Assembly: GCA_004173455.1 (NCBI GenBank)
Contig: SECL01000013.1
Coordinates: forward strand, 1 to 64,000
Direction of reading: 5' to 3'
Length of the DNA stretch: 64,000 nucleotides
Source: Moraxellaceae bacterium
GTDB taxonomy: Bacteria > Pseudomonadota > Gammaproteobacteria > Pseudomonadales > Moraxellaceae
Shown here: positions 47,578 through 57,089 of the stretch, piece after piece
How the letters are laid out: each line of letters starts with the position of its first letter
Numbering within the stretch: the first letter of the stretch is position 1
The notes under the pieces: generated by a model
Told to the model about the DNA's origin: nothing
Database searches by the model: none
Seen by the model: the letters and a program-made list of their open reading frames with translations, nothing else
Position numbers and translations under genes: made by a program

Positions 47578-48638
47578 GATTCAAGCAGCAAGTGCGACAG
47601 TGTGAAAATTAGCCATCACTTGAGCTGGTGTTAGCCAGCCCAAAGATTTCCTTGGTCGACTGTTCAATGCCTCTGCAATCGCGTTGGTTTGTTCAACAGT
47701 GACTTGGTCAAGTGGCATGGCTTTTGGCAAATACTGACGAATCAGTCCATTGGTATTTTCATTCCTTGCTCGTTGATTGGAGTGGTAGGGATCTGCAAAA
47801 TGCACATCAATACCAACCCTGTGAAGTTGCTGATGCTCTGCAAATTCCTTTCCATTATCAAAGGTAACACTGTAAGCATGGTTCCGCTTCAGGTGGTTTT
47901 TACACGCATTGATGGTGTCATGACTGGTTCTTTTTACCAATGGATGTATGATGACATAAAGACTTTTTCGATCAACCAGTGTGACTACCGCACCCTGATG
48001 ACCTTTGCCAATGATGGTATCTCCCTCAAAATCCCCAAGACGTTCACGCGCATCAATACACGGGTCACGCTCATGAATGCTACGCCTATTCGCCAGTTGC
48101 CCCCGACGGTCATTGCTTTTATGACCTCGTTTTCTATAGATTTTCTGTCTGCGTAGATGAATCTGTAAATCACCACCCCGCGCTTTATCCTGATAGATAT
48201 ATTGGTAGATCCATTCGTGGCTGGGTACATCTTCCCAGCCGCATGCGGTCAGTGCACCATGGATTTGTTCTGGTGACCACTTCCCTGTAATCAGGTGGCT
48301 GATGTAACACAGTGCAAATCCTGTCAGGGTTGAGACGGGCTGGTAGCGACGTCCTTTTACTTTGTCATGTGCCTGCTTGGGACGATAGCCGCGCTGTCCT
48401 TTATTGCGGGCAAGTTCACGGTATAACGTTGAGCGATGACGTTTATGCTTACGGGCAATTTCTGCCATCGACAATCCGCTGTTCAAATCAGTAGAAATGT
48501 CGTATCGTTCTTCTTGCGATAAGTGGGTGTAGCTTGTCATGCGCGACTTTCCAATTGCGAGTTGAAAAGTAAAATGTATAGCAACTACACCTTACTTATC
48601 CAGCTCTCTTTTAAAGTGTCGCACTTGGCAGTTGAATC
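47578..48638 (-). mobile_element. IS30-family insertion sequence
   Basis: A 1061-bp element defined by imperfect terminal inverted repeats. The left end is GATTCAAGCAGCAAGTGCGA (47578 on) and the right end, read inward, is GATTCAACTGCCAAGTGCGA. They match at 18 of the first 22 positions. The single transposase gene fills the element and its stop codon lies inside the left repeat. Flanks (GGCG and TAGG) show no target duplication, which hints at a rearrangement after insertion or at a target duplication lost by mutation. Confidence 0.85.
47581..48540 (-). CDS. IS30-family transposase
   Basis: A 319-residue DDE transposase. The N-terminal helix-turn-helix (YTHLSQEERYDISTDLNSG, SMAEIARKHKRHRSTLYREL) is typical for IS30. 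The catalytic triad reads D174 (GDFEGDTI), D228 (VTFDNGKEF) and E261 (RNENTNGLIRQYLPK). It appears complete, with no frameshift. The start ATG at 48540 leaves about 98 bp to the right end of the element. Confidence 0.95.
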   Translation of the reverse strand: MTSYTHLSQEERYDISTDLNSGLSMAEIARKHKRHRSTLYRELARNKGQRGYRPKQAHDKVKGRRYQPVSTLTGFALCYISHLITGKWSPEQIHGALTACGWEDVPSHEWIYQYIYQDKARGGDLQIHLRRQKIYRKRGHKSNDRRGQLANRRSIHERDPCIDARERLGDFEGDTIIGKGHQGAVVTLVDRKSLYVIIHPLVKRTSHDTINACKNHLKRNHAYSVTFDNGKEFAEHQQLHRVGIDVHFADPYHSNQRARNENTNGLIRQYLPKAMPLDQVTVEQTNAIAEALNSRPRKSLGWLTPAQVMANFHTVALAA

Positions 48639-48696
48639 TAGGTTTATAAAAGTGCTGTAACATCTTATGCCTGCACAGAATGTTAGAAACAGGCAC

Positions 48697-48733
48697 AAAA
48701 AAGCCGCCTTAATACATGAAAAAAGCGGCCTTT
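48697..48733 (-). terminator. terminator of slyD
   Basis: GCCGC / GCGGC stem with flanking AAGG/CTT pairs and a T run on the minus strand, about 40 bp after the slyD stop. Confidence 0.75.
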
Positions 48734-48768
48734 TAGGAATGAATCAGTTGACCTGATCCATGCAGGAC

Positions 48769-49251
48769 TTAGTGGTGATGACCACCAGCGCCATGCACGT
48801 GACCATGATCCATTTCTTCTTGGGTCGCTGGACGAATATCAACGATTTCAACATCAAAATTCAGGTTTTGGCCAGCCAGTGGATGGTTGCCATCTACAAA
48901 AACGCTTTCATCATTGACATCTTTAACAGTAACGATCTGAATGCCGTCATCTGTTTGTGCCTGAAACTGCATACCAGCCTGAATATCATCAACGCCTTGG
49001 AACATATTGCGTGGAACTTCCTGTACCATTTCAGCGTTGTATTCGCCATAGCCTTCAGCAGCAGGAACATTGACGTTCAGTTTGTCACCGACATTTTTGC
49101 CAACCAGTGCATTTTCCAGACCAGGAATAATGTTGCCAGCGCCATGTAGATATACCAGTGGCTGGCCTTCAGATTTGTCAATCACCGTACCGTTTTCATC
49201 GGTCAGGGTATAGTGAAAAGATACGACCTGATCATTTTGAATATCAGCCAT
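48769..49251 (-). CDS. slyD: FKBP-type peptidyl-prolyl isomerase, SlyD-like
   Basis: Folding helper with FKBP and insert-in-flap domains. The FKBP domain (VSFHYTLTDENGTVIDKSEG, PLVYLHGAGNIIPGLENAL) is followed by an IF chaperone domain at about residues 65-130 and the return strand NHPLAGQNLNFDVEIVDI. The short His-rich tail (HGHVHGAGGHHH) can bind nickel or zinc, shorter than in E. coli SlyD. At 160 residues it is a compact member of the family. Confidence 0.92.
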   Translation of the reverse strand: MADIQNDQVVSFHYTLTDENGTVIDKSEGQPLVYLHGAGNIIPGLENALVGKNVGDKLNVNVPAAEGYGEYNAEMVQEVPRNMFQGVDDIQAGMQFQAQTDDGIQIVTVKDVNDESVFVDGNHPLAGQNLNFDVEIVDIRPATQEEMDHGHVHGAGGHHH

Positions 49252-49419
49252 GTCAATTTTTCCGTTTTAAATAAAAAGTTGCATAATAATAACCTGTTTT
49301 AGTAGGTTATTTTGTTTTTTTAATGCAATCGTTCATTTATTAACTGTTTCAGCGCGCCTCATTTTAGTCATCGTATCGTGCCTAAAATGAGGACAGGTTG
49401 CAGTGGAAATATCAGTCGA

Positions 49420-50742
49420 TCAATGCAGCTTAAGGCGTGGGCCGGATGAGCGCGAGAGCAGATCTTTGGCCATGAGCACGGCAGTTTTGAAGAAGCCATG
49501 AATGGCAACCTGATGCAGGCGATACAGTGAAACATACATCAGGCGCGCGACCAAACCTTGTACGTTAATATCACCCATCAGGTTGCCGACACTGTTTTTC
49601 TGGCTTAAGGATACCAATGAACCTTTGTCAGTAAACTTGAAATGCGGCAGCGGCTGGCTATTCAGGCGTGCTTTCATGGACTTGGCCAGCAATATAGATT
49701 GCTGGTTAGCTACCTGCGCACGCGGCGGCACTGGGCGGCTTTCTCCTTCAGGAATGTAGCTGGCACAATCGCCCATCGCAAAAATATCGGGGTCTAGCGT
49801 AGTTTGCAGACTTGGTCTGACGACTAATTGATTGATGCGATTGGTTTCTAATCCTGCAATATTCTTTAAAAAATCCGGTGCCTTGATGCCAGCAGACCAG
49901 ACCTTGAGGTTGGCTGCAATCTGAATATCCCCATCGCACTCAATGCCGTGTTCAGTAATGGCTACCACGCGCCGATTGGTCATGACATTGATGCCCATTT
50001 TTTTCAGCTCACGCTCGGCGGTGTGCGAGGTTTGCGGTGGCAGACCCGGTAAAATGCGCTCGGCAGCCTCAATCAAGCTAATATTGACATTACGTGGGTC
50101 AATGCTGGTCAGGCCATAGCGCGGCAATTCATGCGCGGCATGATGCAATTCGGCAGCAAGTTCTACGCCAGTTGCGCCGGCACCAATAATGGCAATATTT
50201 AAAAATTGTGGATTCTGGTCAGACAATGAGCGTGCCTGTGCCTGCAAATACAGACTTAAACATTCGCGTTGAAAGCGATCCGCTTGTGGACGGGCGTCCA
50301 GAAAGATACAGTTTTCGCGTGCGCCGACAGTGCCAAAATCATTAGAAGTTGAACCCACAGCCACCACCAGCGTGTCATAACGAACCCGGCGTTCCGGGGC
50401 AATGACCACATTTTCACCATTACTCAACGGCTCTAAAACAACCTGCTTCTGTTCACGGTCTATATCGCACATGCGTCCCAGATGAAATTCAAAATGATGC
50501 TTGCTGGCATGGGCAAAATAGTTGAGTTCATCCTCATAGGAATTAATGGTTCCGGCAGCCACTTCATGTAGTAGGGGTTTCCAGATATGGGTTAAGGTCG
50601 CATCAATCAGAATGATCTGTGCTTGTCCGCGTTTGCCAAGTGAACGGCCTAAACGGGTTGCCAGTTCAAGGCCACCTGCGCCACCACCCACGATCACAAT
50701 CCGGTGTAGCTGAGCTTGTCCGCTTGGGGTTAACTGTTGCAT
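49420..50742 (-). CDS. ndh: type II NADH dehydrogenase
   Basis: Single-subunit, non-proton-pumping NADH:quinone oxidoreductase on the cytoplasmic face of the inner membrane. Two dinucleotide-binding motifs are seen, IVIVGGGAGGLELATRLG near the N terminus (FAD) and IAIIGAGATGVELAAELHH (NADH). Also present: IWKPLLHEVAAG, PDIFAMGDCASY and a C-terminal amphipathic membrane-binding helix region (LVARLMYVSLYRLHQVAIHG). GAGAG 7 bases upstream sets the start at 50742. Total 440 residues. Confidence 0.93.
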   Translation of the reverse strand: MQQLTPSGQAQLHRIVIVGGGAGGLELATRLGRSLGKRGQAQIILIDATLTHIWKPLLHEVAAGTINSYEDELNYFAHASKHHFEFHLGRMCDIDREQKQVVLEPLSNGENVVIAPERRVRYDTLVVAVGSTSNDFGTVGARENCIFLDARPQADRFQRECLSLYLQAQARSLSDQNPQFLNIAIIGAGATGVELAAELHHAAHELPRYGLTSIDPRNVNISLIEAAERILPGLPPQTSHTAERELKKMGINVMTNRRVVAITEHGIECDGDIQIAANLKVWSAGIKAPDFLKNIAGLETNRINQLVVRPSLQTTLDPDIFAMGDCASYIPEGESRPVPPRAQVANQQSILLAKSMKARLNSQPLPHFKFTDKGSLVSLSQKNSVGNLMGDINVQGLVARLMYVSLYRLHQVAIHGFFKTAVLMAKDLLSRSSGPRLKLH

Positions 50743-51252
50743 GGATATACTCTCAAGGTTGTTTAAAAACTTAAAATTCTTTAAAACTTTTTTGTTCAAT
50801 GCCTGCTTTGCTTAAAGGCAGGCTTGGCTTGAATCGGGCTGGCCTAGTCGTGGCTGATCTATGATTTATGGTTAGCTGGTTCTGTCTTAGCTGGTTTAGA
50901 AAGGCTTTGCTTTAATAATGGCCTAACGTCGCCAAATACAGCCACTACCACAACAGTAAATTTGATAGTCTGGCTTGAGTATGCCATAAGCATGAACGCA
51001 GCCTGCATGATTTGTCAGACAATTACCCTGACGTGGTAGCGCAACAATAATTTAAGCAAAACTAATACATTGCGGCACACGAGCACCACGCTTGTTTTTT
51101 GAACACTCATTCGCATAATTTTGCCTTTTTGGATAAGGCAGAGTAAGGTAGTTAGGGGCTCGCCGGGTTTCGGGTAGCAATGTTTTTATTCATTGCCCAG
51201 TCCTGTCATCAAGCCGGATAGTTTTTCATTTTCTCAAGATATGCAGGTTGCC
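50743..51252. other. intergenic region between ndh and the M61 peptidase gene
   Basis: About 500 bp, no gene seen. The part up to 51000 is more mixed in composition; no repeat, operator or RNA was recognised by eye. Divergent promoters must be here. Confidence 0.5.
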
Positions 51253-52977
51253 ATGATTTATTACACGTTATCTTTTGCGCAGTACTACCAGCATTTGATT
51301 CAGGTAAAAGTCAGGTTCAAGGCGCAGACCCAGCAAAAAATCTGGCTGCCGACGTGGATTCCCGGAAGCTATCTAATTCGTGAATTTGCCCGGCATATTG
51401 AATCGGTCAAGGCGCTAGAAGTGAGCACGGGTAACGCCATCCAGCTACAAAAACTCAGCAAAAACCAATGGCAGTTGCACAATGCGCAGGCTAATGAGAT
51501 TGAAGTGAGTTATCAGGTGTATGCCTATGACCTGTCGGTGCGTGGTGCTTATATCGATGATGAACGCTTGTATATTAATCCTGCGGCGGTCTGTGTCGCG
51601 ATAACAGGGCAAGAAGACAGTACTGTGCAAGTGCAGCTTGAGATTCCTGAGCGGTTCAGCCGGTTTGAGCTGGCCACCAGTTTGACTGTGGTAGATGGCC
51701 ATAAACCCACCTATACCTTAACAGCCAGCAATTATCATGCGCTGATAGACCAGCCTTTTGAATTGGCAGAACAGGCATGCATGTCGTTTGAAGCCGAAAA
51801 TATCAAGCACCGTGTGGCTATTTCAGGGCGGCATGACACAGATTTAAAACGACTCGCCACCGATCTGGGAAAAATCTGTTCTAGCCAGATTCGGATGTTT
51901 GGTGAAGCGCCGTTTAAGGATTACCTGTTCATGGTCATGGCCACTGCCAACAGTTATGGCGGACTGGAACACCAAAGCTCTACCAGCCTGATTACCCCGC
52001 GTGACGACTTGCCCAAATCTAGCGAACCTGCCAAGCCTTCGGTGAATTATCAGCGCTTTTTGGGGTTGTGTAGTCATGAGTATTTTCATGCGTGGCTGGT
52101 CAAGTTTATCCGTCCGCACAACTATGTAAAGCCCAATTTGCATCAGGAAGATTACACCACCCTGTTGTGGGTGTTTGAAGGCATTACGTCTTACTATGAT
52201 GATCTGATGCTATATCGCAGTGGTGTTATTGATCACGATGCCTATATTGATTTGGTCAAGGATCAGATCAGCCGTTACCTTGGTAATCCCGGTAGGCAGA
52301 TTCAAAGTGTGGCCGAGTCCAGTTTTGATGCATGGATCAAATATTATCGTCCCGATGAAAACAGTAACAATGCGGGCACCAGCTATTACAACAAGGGTGC
52401 GTTAGTGGCGTTGTGTCTGGATTTAACTTTAAGGCAGCATGGCAGTAATCTGGACCAGTTAATGCAGGCCTTATACCAGCGTGCCAAAAATGGCCAGCAT
52501 GTCGATGAACACACCCTGCCGCAACTTTGCCAGCAGCTAACCGGTAATGACATGGCTGAATTTTTTCACCATTATGTTAATGGCACTACTGAGTTGCCAC
52601 TGCAGCAATTACTGGCCGAATATGGTGTCAGTGTGCAGATGGAAAATAAGGTTTGGCCACTGGGTTTAAAAGTACAGGACACCCCGCAAGGATTGCTGGT
52701 ACAGCAAGTGCTACGTGATTCAGCAGGTGCGCAAGCAGGCATTTCTGCACAGGATACCTTGATTGCCTTAAATGGCTTAAAAGCAACCAACAACCTGTTG
52801 CAGCAAGTGGGCAGCCATACCGATCCCATGCCAGCAGTGGTTTGTCATGCGTTTCGCCGTGATGAGTTAAAGACTTTTGAAATACAGGGCGGCGGTTTTA
52901 TGACATCAGCGGCCAAGTTGCTGATTGAAGATAAAAACCGTTTAAGACAATGGATTGACAACGCCACCAAGTCGTAA
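51253..52977 (+). CDS. M61 family glycyl aminopeptidase-like metalloprotease with PDZ domain
   Basis: A 574-residue zinc peptidase of family M61. The beta-rich N-terminal domain starts MIYYTLSFAQYYQHLIQVKV and carries WIPGSYLIREFARHIE. The zinc motif is HEYFHAWLVKFIRP (His 275) with the third ligand Glu in LLWVFEGITSYYDDL. A PDZ domain lies at the C terminus (LGLKVQDTPQGLLVQQVLRD, SAGAQAGISAQDTLIALNGL). The ATG at 51241 would add four residues; no strong ribosome-binding site separates the two. No signal peptide is seen, so it acts in the cytoplasm. Confidence 0.88.
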   Translation: MIYYTLSFAQYYQHLIQVKVRFKAQTQQKIWLPTWIPGSYLIREFARHIESVKALEVSTGNAIQLQKLSKNQWQLHNAQANEIEVSYQVYAYDLSVRGAYIDDERLYINPAAVCVAITGQEDSTVQVQLEIPERFSRFELATSLTVVDGHKPTYTLTASNYHALIDQPFELAEQACMSFEAENIKHRVAISGRHDTDLKRLATDLGKICSSQIRMFGEAPFKDYLFMVMATANSYGGLEHQSSTSLITPRDDLPKSSEPAKPSVNYQRFLGLCSHEYFHAWLVKFIRPHNYVKPNLHQEDYTTLLWVFEGITSYYDDLMLYRSGVIDHDAYIDLVKDQISRYLGNPGRQIQSVAESSFDAWIKYYRPDENSNNAGTSYYNKGALVALCLDLTLRQHGSNLDQLMQALYQRAKNGQHVDEHTLPQLCQQLTGNDMAEFFHHYVNGTTELPLQQLLAEYGVSVQMENKVWPLGLKVQDTPQGLLVQQVLRDSAGAQAGISAQDTLIALNGLKATNNLLQQVGSHTDPMPAVVCHAFRRDELKTFEIQGGGFMTSAAKLLIEDKNRLRQWIDNATKS

Positions 52978-53115
52978 GCAATATGAAAGGATAATGACTG
53001 ATAAATTGTAATTATTCTTGCCTTGCCGTAAAAGTGAATGGCAGGGCAGGCATAAATCACGTAGATTAGGGAAATAATTAGAACAATAGCTTGACCATAA
53101 TGGGATGACCGTCAA

Positions 53116-54903
53116 ATGCCTAAGCAAGTTTATGTTTCCAACCATTTTAAGCTCTGTCAGTCTGAACAGCTAAAACAATTAAAGTTGCAGGAGCATGCAT
53201 CGTGGAGCAGTTTTGACAGTTTGTATCAAGGCCGCAAAATGCCGATGCAGGACTGTAGTGTGCTTGATTGTTTTGATGACATGGTGAACCAGTGTCCAAC
53301 GTCTCCAGCAATCAGCATGGATGGCTGTACTTTAAACTATGCCGAGCTGTCTTTTAGTATAGATGCACTGGCAACGTGGTTTTTGGAAGACAGTACCATC
53401 AAGGCGGGCGATCGGGTGGCGCTTTATTTACCCAATAGTTTGTCTTACCTAATTGCCATACTGGCGGCATGGCGTGCGCAACTGGTGGTCGCCAATTTAA
53501 GTTTTTTGCCGGAAGTGGATTATACGCTGCATCAATTGCAGGATTCCGGTGCCAAAATTCTGGTAACAATTCCCGGTTTTTTGCCGCAAGTTGAAAAAAT
53601 GCTGCTAGAAACCAGCATTCGCCATATTATTACCACGCACAGCGATGATTATGTCGATGTGCTGGGACGCATCAAAACTTGGCTGTCACCGCGCAAGTGG
53701 ATTTTGCAATGGCGCGAAGATACGACGATTATTCGCTATGTGCGCATGCGCCAAATTTTGAAGAAAACCGCCAAGAAGCGCTATGAATGGCCACGCCTGA
53801 ATCTGGATGATGTGGCGATTATTCAGTATACCAGTGGCACGACGAATATTCCGATGGGTGCTGCATTATCGCATCGTAACCTGTCCAGCAATTACCAGCA
53901 GATCAAACAGATTTTAAATGGTGTGGTGACACCAGAAAAATGCGGCTTGTGTCCCATTGCCTTGCAACATATTGTCGGGATTAGCTTTTGTTTAATGTTG
54001 TTGTGCGAAGGGGCGCATGTCGTTTTGACCCGGCCATCTGATCTGCTGCATAAGGTTAAATATCTCCAAAAACACCAGTTTGATCTGATGGCAGGTATTC
54101 CGCATTTGTATGAGCGAATTCTGCAACAGGATGCGACACGGCATCTGGTCAAAAAAATGGAATTGTTTATGTGTGGAGGAAGTTTTGTCAGTCGCACTTT
54201 ACAACAACAATGGTGTGAACTTACAGGTCGTTATTTATGTGAAGGGTATGGCTTAAGTGAAACAGCACCTATTATTAGTATTAATCCCCCGCAGCGTATC
54301 CGGCCAAATACGGTAGGGGTTATTTTACCCAATACCGAAGTCTGTGTGGTCAGTAGTAAACAAAAACCATTAGGTTTTAATCAGCCCGGTGAGCTATGGG
54401 TCAGGGGGCCACAGGTGATGCGTGGTTATTGGCATCAGCCCGCTGCCACCCAGCACGCCATGACGTATGATGAATGGTTTAAAACCGGTGATATTGTTTC
54501 CATTTCGGAAGATGGTTTTATTACCATGCTGGAGCGCGAAACCGATACGTTCTGGTGGCAGGATCAACTGATGTTTCCACAGGAAATAGAGCAGCAGATT
54601 TATCAGCATGAAGATGTACTGGATTGTACTATTGTACAGGAACTTGATGATCCAACAGCGCCAGTACGATTGATGGTGGTTGCTAAAAAGGGCCTTACTC
54701 CAGAGCGGCTTAAAGAGTTTATCGCCAGCCGCCTGCATTATGGTTTTTTACCGTGCAGTATTGAGTTTGTGGATCATTTGCCGCGCGGTCCCATGGGGAA
54801 AGTATTTCGCCGATTACTGCGTCTACGTGATGTCACGCGTGCCGACTCAGTATCAGAGCAAGTGGCAGCAGAGTCATCAGCACGCAATGACCAGCCCAAC
54901 TGA
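53116..54903 (+). CDS. AMP-forming acyl-CoA ligase-like protein with altered motifs
   Basis: A 595-residue member of the ANL (FadD-like) superfamily. Visible parts: LNYAELSFSIDALATWFLED, GDRVALYLPNSLSYLIAILA, the AMP-binding loop, EGYGLSETAPIISINPP, VRGPQVMRGYWHQPAATQHA, WFKTGDIVSISEDGFITMLER and the C-terminal PRGPMGKVFRRLLR with Lys562 in the catalytic position. The AMP-binding loop reads YTSGTTNIPMGAALSH (about residue 238), where the canonical version has G then a Lys (GxPKG). The hinge region QDQLMFPQEIEQQ also departs from the usual GFNVYP. It may be a specialised or inactive paralogue. The 3' end overlaps the convergent rluE gene by 130 bp. Confidence 0.82.
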   Translation: MPKQVYVSNHFKLCQSEQLKQLKLQEHASWSSFDSLYQGRKMPMQDCSVLDCFDDMVNQCPTSPAISMDGCTLNYAELSFSIDALATWFLEDSTIKAGDRVALYLPNSLSYLIAILAAWRAQLVVANLSFLPEVDYTLHQLQDSGAKILVTIPGFLPQVEKMLLETSIRHIITTHSDDYVDVLGRIKTWLSPRKWILQWREDTTIIRYVRMRQILKKTAKKRYEWPRLNLDDVAIIQYTSGTTNIPMGAALSHRNLSSNYQQIKQILNGVVTPEKCGLCPIALQHIVGISFCLMLLCEGAHVVLTRPSDLLHKVKYLQKHQFDLMAGIPHLYERILQQDATRHLVKKMELFMCGGSFVSRTLQQQWCELTGRYLCEGYGLSETAPIISINPPQRIRPNTVGVILPNTEVCVVSSKQKPLGFNQPGELWVRGPQVMRGYWHQPAATQHAMTYDEWFKTGDIVSISEDGFITMLERETDTFWWQDQLMFPQEIEQQIYQHEDVLDCTIVQELDDPTAPVRLMVVAKKGLTPERLKEFIASRLHYGFLPCSIEFVDHLPRGPMGKVFRRLLRLRDVTRADSVSEQVAAESSARNDQPN

Positions 54904-55466
54904 GCCAGCAAGCTGGCGTCTTTTAGCGTATCAAAACTTTTAAGCTCACCCGGCTGCAAATCTTCCAGCAAAAATGGCCCAATCTGGCTACGAACCAGAC
55001 GCAGCGTTGGTAAGCCAACAGCAGCAGTCATACGTCTGACCTGACGATTTTTACCTTCACAAATTTGGATTTCAAGCCATGTAGTAGGAATACTGGCTCG
55101 GAAACGAATAGGTGGCTGACGTGCCCATAAACCATCCGGTTCACTGATTACTTTAGCCCGCGCGGGTAGGGTTAGACCATCCTTTAAGGTTACGCCTTGT
55201 TGTAGCTGTATTAAGGCTTGCGCGTCTGGCGTACCTTCAACTTGTACCCAGTAGGTTTTGTATTGCCGCGCCTGTGGATGTACCAGTTGCTGATTCAGTT
55301 GGCCATCATCAGTCAGTAATAGTAATCCTTCCGAGTCATAATCCAGCCGTCCAGCCACCCGCAAGCTTTTATCGTGAATAAAATCAGCAAGCGTAATTCG
55401 TGCATCATCGCTACGAAATTGGGTTAATACGTTGAATGATTTATTAAACAGGACAATTTGAGCCAT
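54774..55466 (-). CDS. rluE: 23S rRNA pseudouridine synthase, RluE type
   Basis: Pseudouridine synthase of the RsuA/RluB/E/F family. The first residues AQIVLFNKSFNVLTQF lack the S4 domain, as in RluE. The catalytic Asp is in VAGRLDYDSEGLLLLT and the KNRQVRRMTAAVGLPTLRL motif follows. The normal domain ends near LQPGELKSF at about residue 188. The remaining 40 or so residues (RADDSAATCSDTESARVTSR, then more Arg) look non-conserved and are encoded antisense to the end of the ligase gene. The shape of the overlap suggests loss of the original stop codon. Confidence 0.9.
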   Translation of the reverse strand: MAQIVLFNKSFNVLTQFRSDDARITLADFIHDKSLRVAGRLDYDSEGLLLLTDDGQLNQQLVHPQARQYKTYWVQVEGTPDAQALIQLQQGVTLKDGLTLPARAKVISEPDGLWARQPPIRFRASIPTTWLEIQICEGKNRQVRRMTAAVGLPTLRLVRSQIGPFLLEDLQPGELKSFDTLKDASLLAQLGWSLRADDSAATCSDTESARVTSRRRSNRRNTFPMGPRGK

Positions 55467-55564
55467 TTTGAAGATTTTTTACCAGATTTATGACCAGTTA
55501 TCGTATGTAACAGTGGTTTTCATCACGCAGAAAAATATAGACATTTGTTTTTTAAATCACAAAA

Positions 55565-55631
55565 ACATGCAGAAATGTTTAACATATACTACATGTAGAT
55601 GTGCAACTAAACATGTTAGTTTTTACATCTA
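55565..55631 (+). promoter_or_regulatory. palindromes upstream of icd
   Basis: AACTAAACATGTTAGTT (55605-55621, 6-bp arms) lies within a larger TAGATGT / ACATCTA inverted pair (55596-55602 and 55625-55631). They sit 40-75 bp before the icd start and may be operator or leader structure. No regulator is assigned. Confidence 0.4.
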
Positions 55632-55669
55632 AAGCGTTTTAATCACTAAAAAAAGGGAGCACCTGTACA

Positions 55670-56926
55670 ATGGGTTATCAGAAGATCGTGGTTCCAGCAG
55701 ATGGTGACAAAATCACCGTTAATGCAGACCTGTCACTGAACGTCCCCAATCATCCAATCATTCCTTTTATTGAAGGTGATGGTATTGGTGTGGATATTTC
55801 ACCAGTCATGATTAAGGTTGTGGATGCTGCTGTTTTAAAAGCCTACAGCGGAAAACGATCTATTGTCTGGATGGAGGTGTATTGCGGCGAAAAAGCTGAC
55901 CGGATTTATGGCAGCTATATGCCTGAAGAAACCTTCGAAGCCTTGCGCGAATTTGTGGTATCCATCAAAGGGCCACTGACTACACCAGTGGGTGGCGGTA
56001 TTCGTTCGCTCAACGTGGCGTTACGTCAGGAACTTGATTTATACGTTTGTGTGCGTCCAGTGCGCTGGTTTAAAGGCGTGCCAAGTCCAGTTCACCATCC
56101 TGAACTGACCGACATGGTGATTTTCCGTGAAAACTCGGAAGATATTTATGCCGGTATTGAGTGGAAAGCCGGTTCGCCAGAAGCCATTAAGGTGATCAAA
56201 TTCCTTAAAGAGGAAATGGGTGTCACCAAGATTCGTTTTGATGAAAACTGCGGGATTGGTGTCAAGCCAGTGTCCAAAGAGGGTACTCAGCGTCTGGTGC
56301 GTAAAGCCATTCAGTTTGCCATTGATAATGACAAGCCTTCTGTGACCTTAGTACACAAAGGCAACATCATGAAATATACCGAAGGCGCGTTTAAAGAGTG
56401 GGGCTATGAGCTGGCCATGGAGCGCTTTGGTGGTGAGCTGCTTGACGGCGGCCCATGGGTCAAAATCAAGAATCCGAAAACTGGTAAAGACATCATTATC
56501 AAGGATGTGATTGCCGATGCATTCTTGCAACAGATCCTGATGCGCCCAGCAGATTACTCAGTCATTGCGACCCTGAACCTTAATGGTGATTATATTTCTG
56601 ATGCGCTGGCTGCCGAAGTAGGCGGTATCGGGATTGCACCGGGCGCCAACATTGGTGGTGCGATTGCGGTCTATGAAGCGACGCACGGTACTGCACCAAA
56701 ATATGCGGGTCAGGATAAAGTCAATCCGGGTTCCATTATCTTGTCGGCAGAAATGATGCTGCGTGATATGGGCTGGACAGAAGCCGCTGACCTGATTATT
56801 AAAGGGATTGCTGGTGCGATTGAGGCCAAAACCGTTACCTATGATTTTGAACGCCTCATGCCGGATGCAACCTTGCTGCGCTGTTCCGAGTTTGGCGATG
56901 CAATTATTCACAATATGGAAGATTAA
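55670..56926 (+). CDS. icd: isocitrate dehydrogenase (NADP-dependent, homodimeric type)
   Basis: TCA-cycle enzyme that oxidises isocitrate to 2-oxoglutarate. The 418 residues are normal for the E. coli-type enzyme. Landmarks: [14 protein letters not shown], the substrate Ser/Asn loop [20 protein letters not shown] with the regulatory Ser in IRSLN, the Tyr in [29 protein letters not shown], and the metal Asp and coenzyme region [20 protein letters not shown] and [22 protein letters not shown] lies about 9 bases before the ATG. The Ser could be the target of isocitrate dehydrogenase kinase if AceK exists here. Confidence 0.97.
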   Translation: MGYQKIVVPADGDKITVNADLSLNVPNHPIIPFIEGDGIGVDISPVMIKVVDAAVLKAYSGKRSIVWMEVYCGEKADRIYGSYMPEETFEALREFVVSIKGPLTTPVGGGIRSLNVALRQELDLYVCVRPVRWFKGVPSPVHHPELTDMVIFRENSEDIYAGIEWKAGSPEAIKVIKFLKEEMGVTKIRFDENCGIGVKPVSKEGTQRLVRKAIQFAIDNDKPSVTLVHKGNIMKYTEGAFKEWGYELAMERFGGELLDGGPWVKIKNPKTGKDIIIKDVIADAFLQQILMRPADYSVIATLNLNGDYISDALAAEVGGIGIAPGANIGGAIAVYEATHGTAPKYAGQDKVNPGSIILSAEMMLRDMGWTEAADLIIKGIAGAIEAKTVTYDFERLMPDATLLRCSEFGDAIIHNMED

Positions 56927-56945
56927 TTCTTTCATGGTGTGATAG

Positions 56946-56985
56946 AAAAAACCCTCAGTGAATTAATTGACTGAGGGTTTTTTTT
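56946..56985. terminator. bidirectional terminator after icd
   Basis: Perfect 14-bp stem AAAAAACCCTCAGT / ACTGAGGGTTTTTT, 10-base loop, 20 bp after the icd stop. Confidence 0.93.
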
Positions 56986-57089
56986 ACGCTTAATTTTTTT
57001 AAATTCTACGGCGATCATTAACAATTGCAGCTTTACATTTGACAGGCTCGCTTCAATACTTGAGTGATCAGCCATGATGGAAGCTTAGG

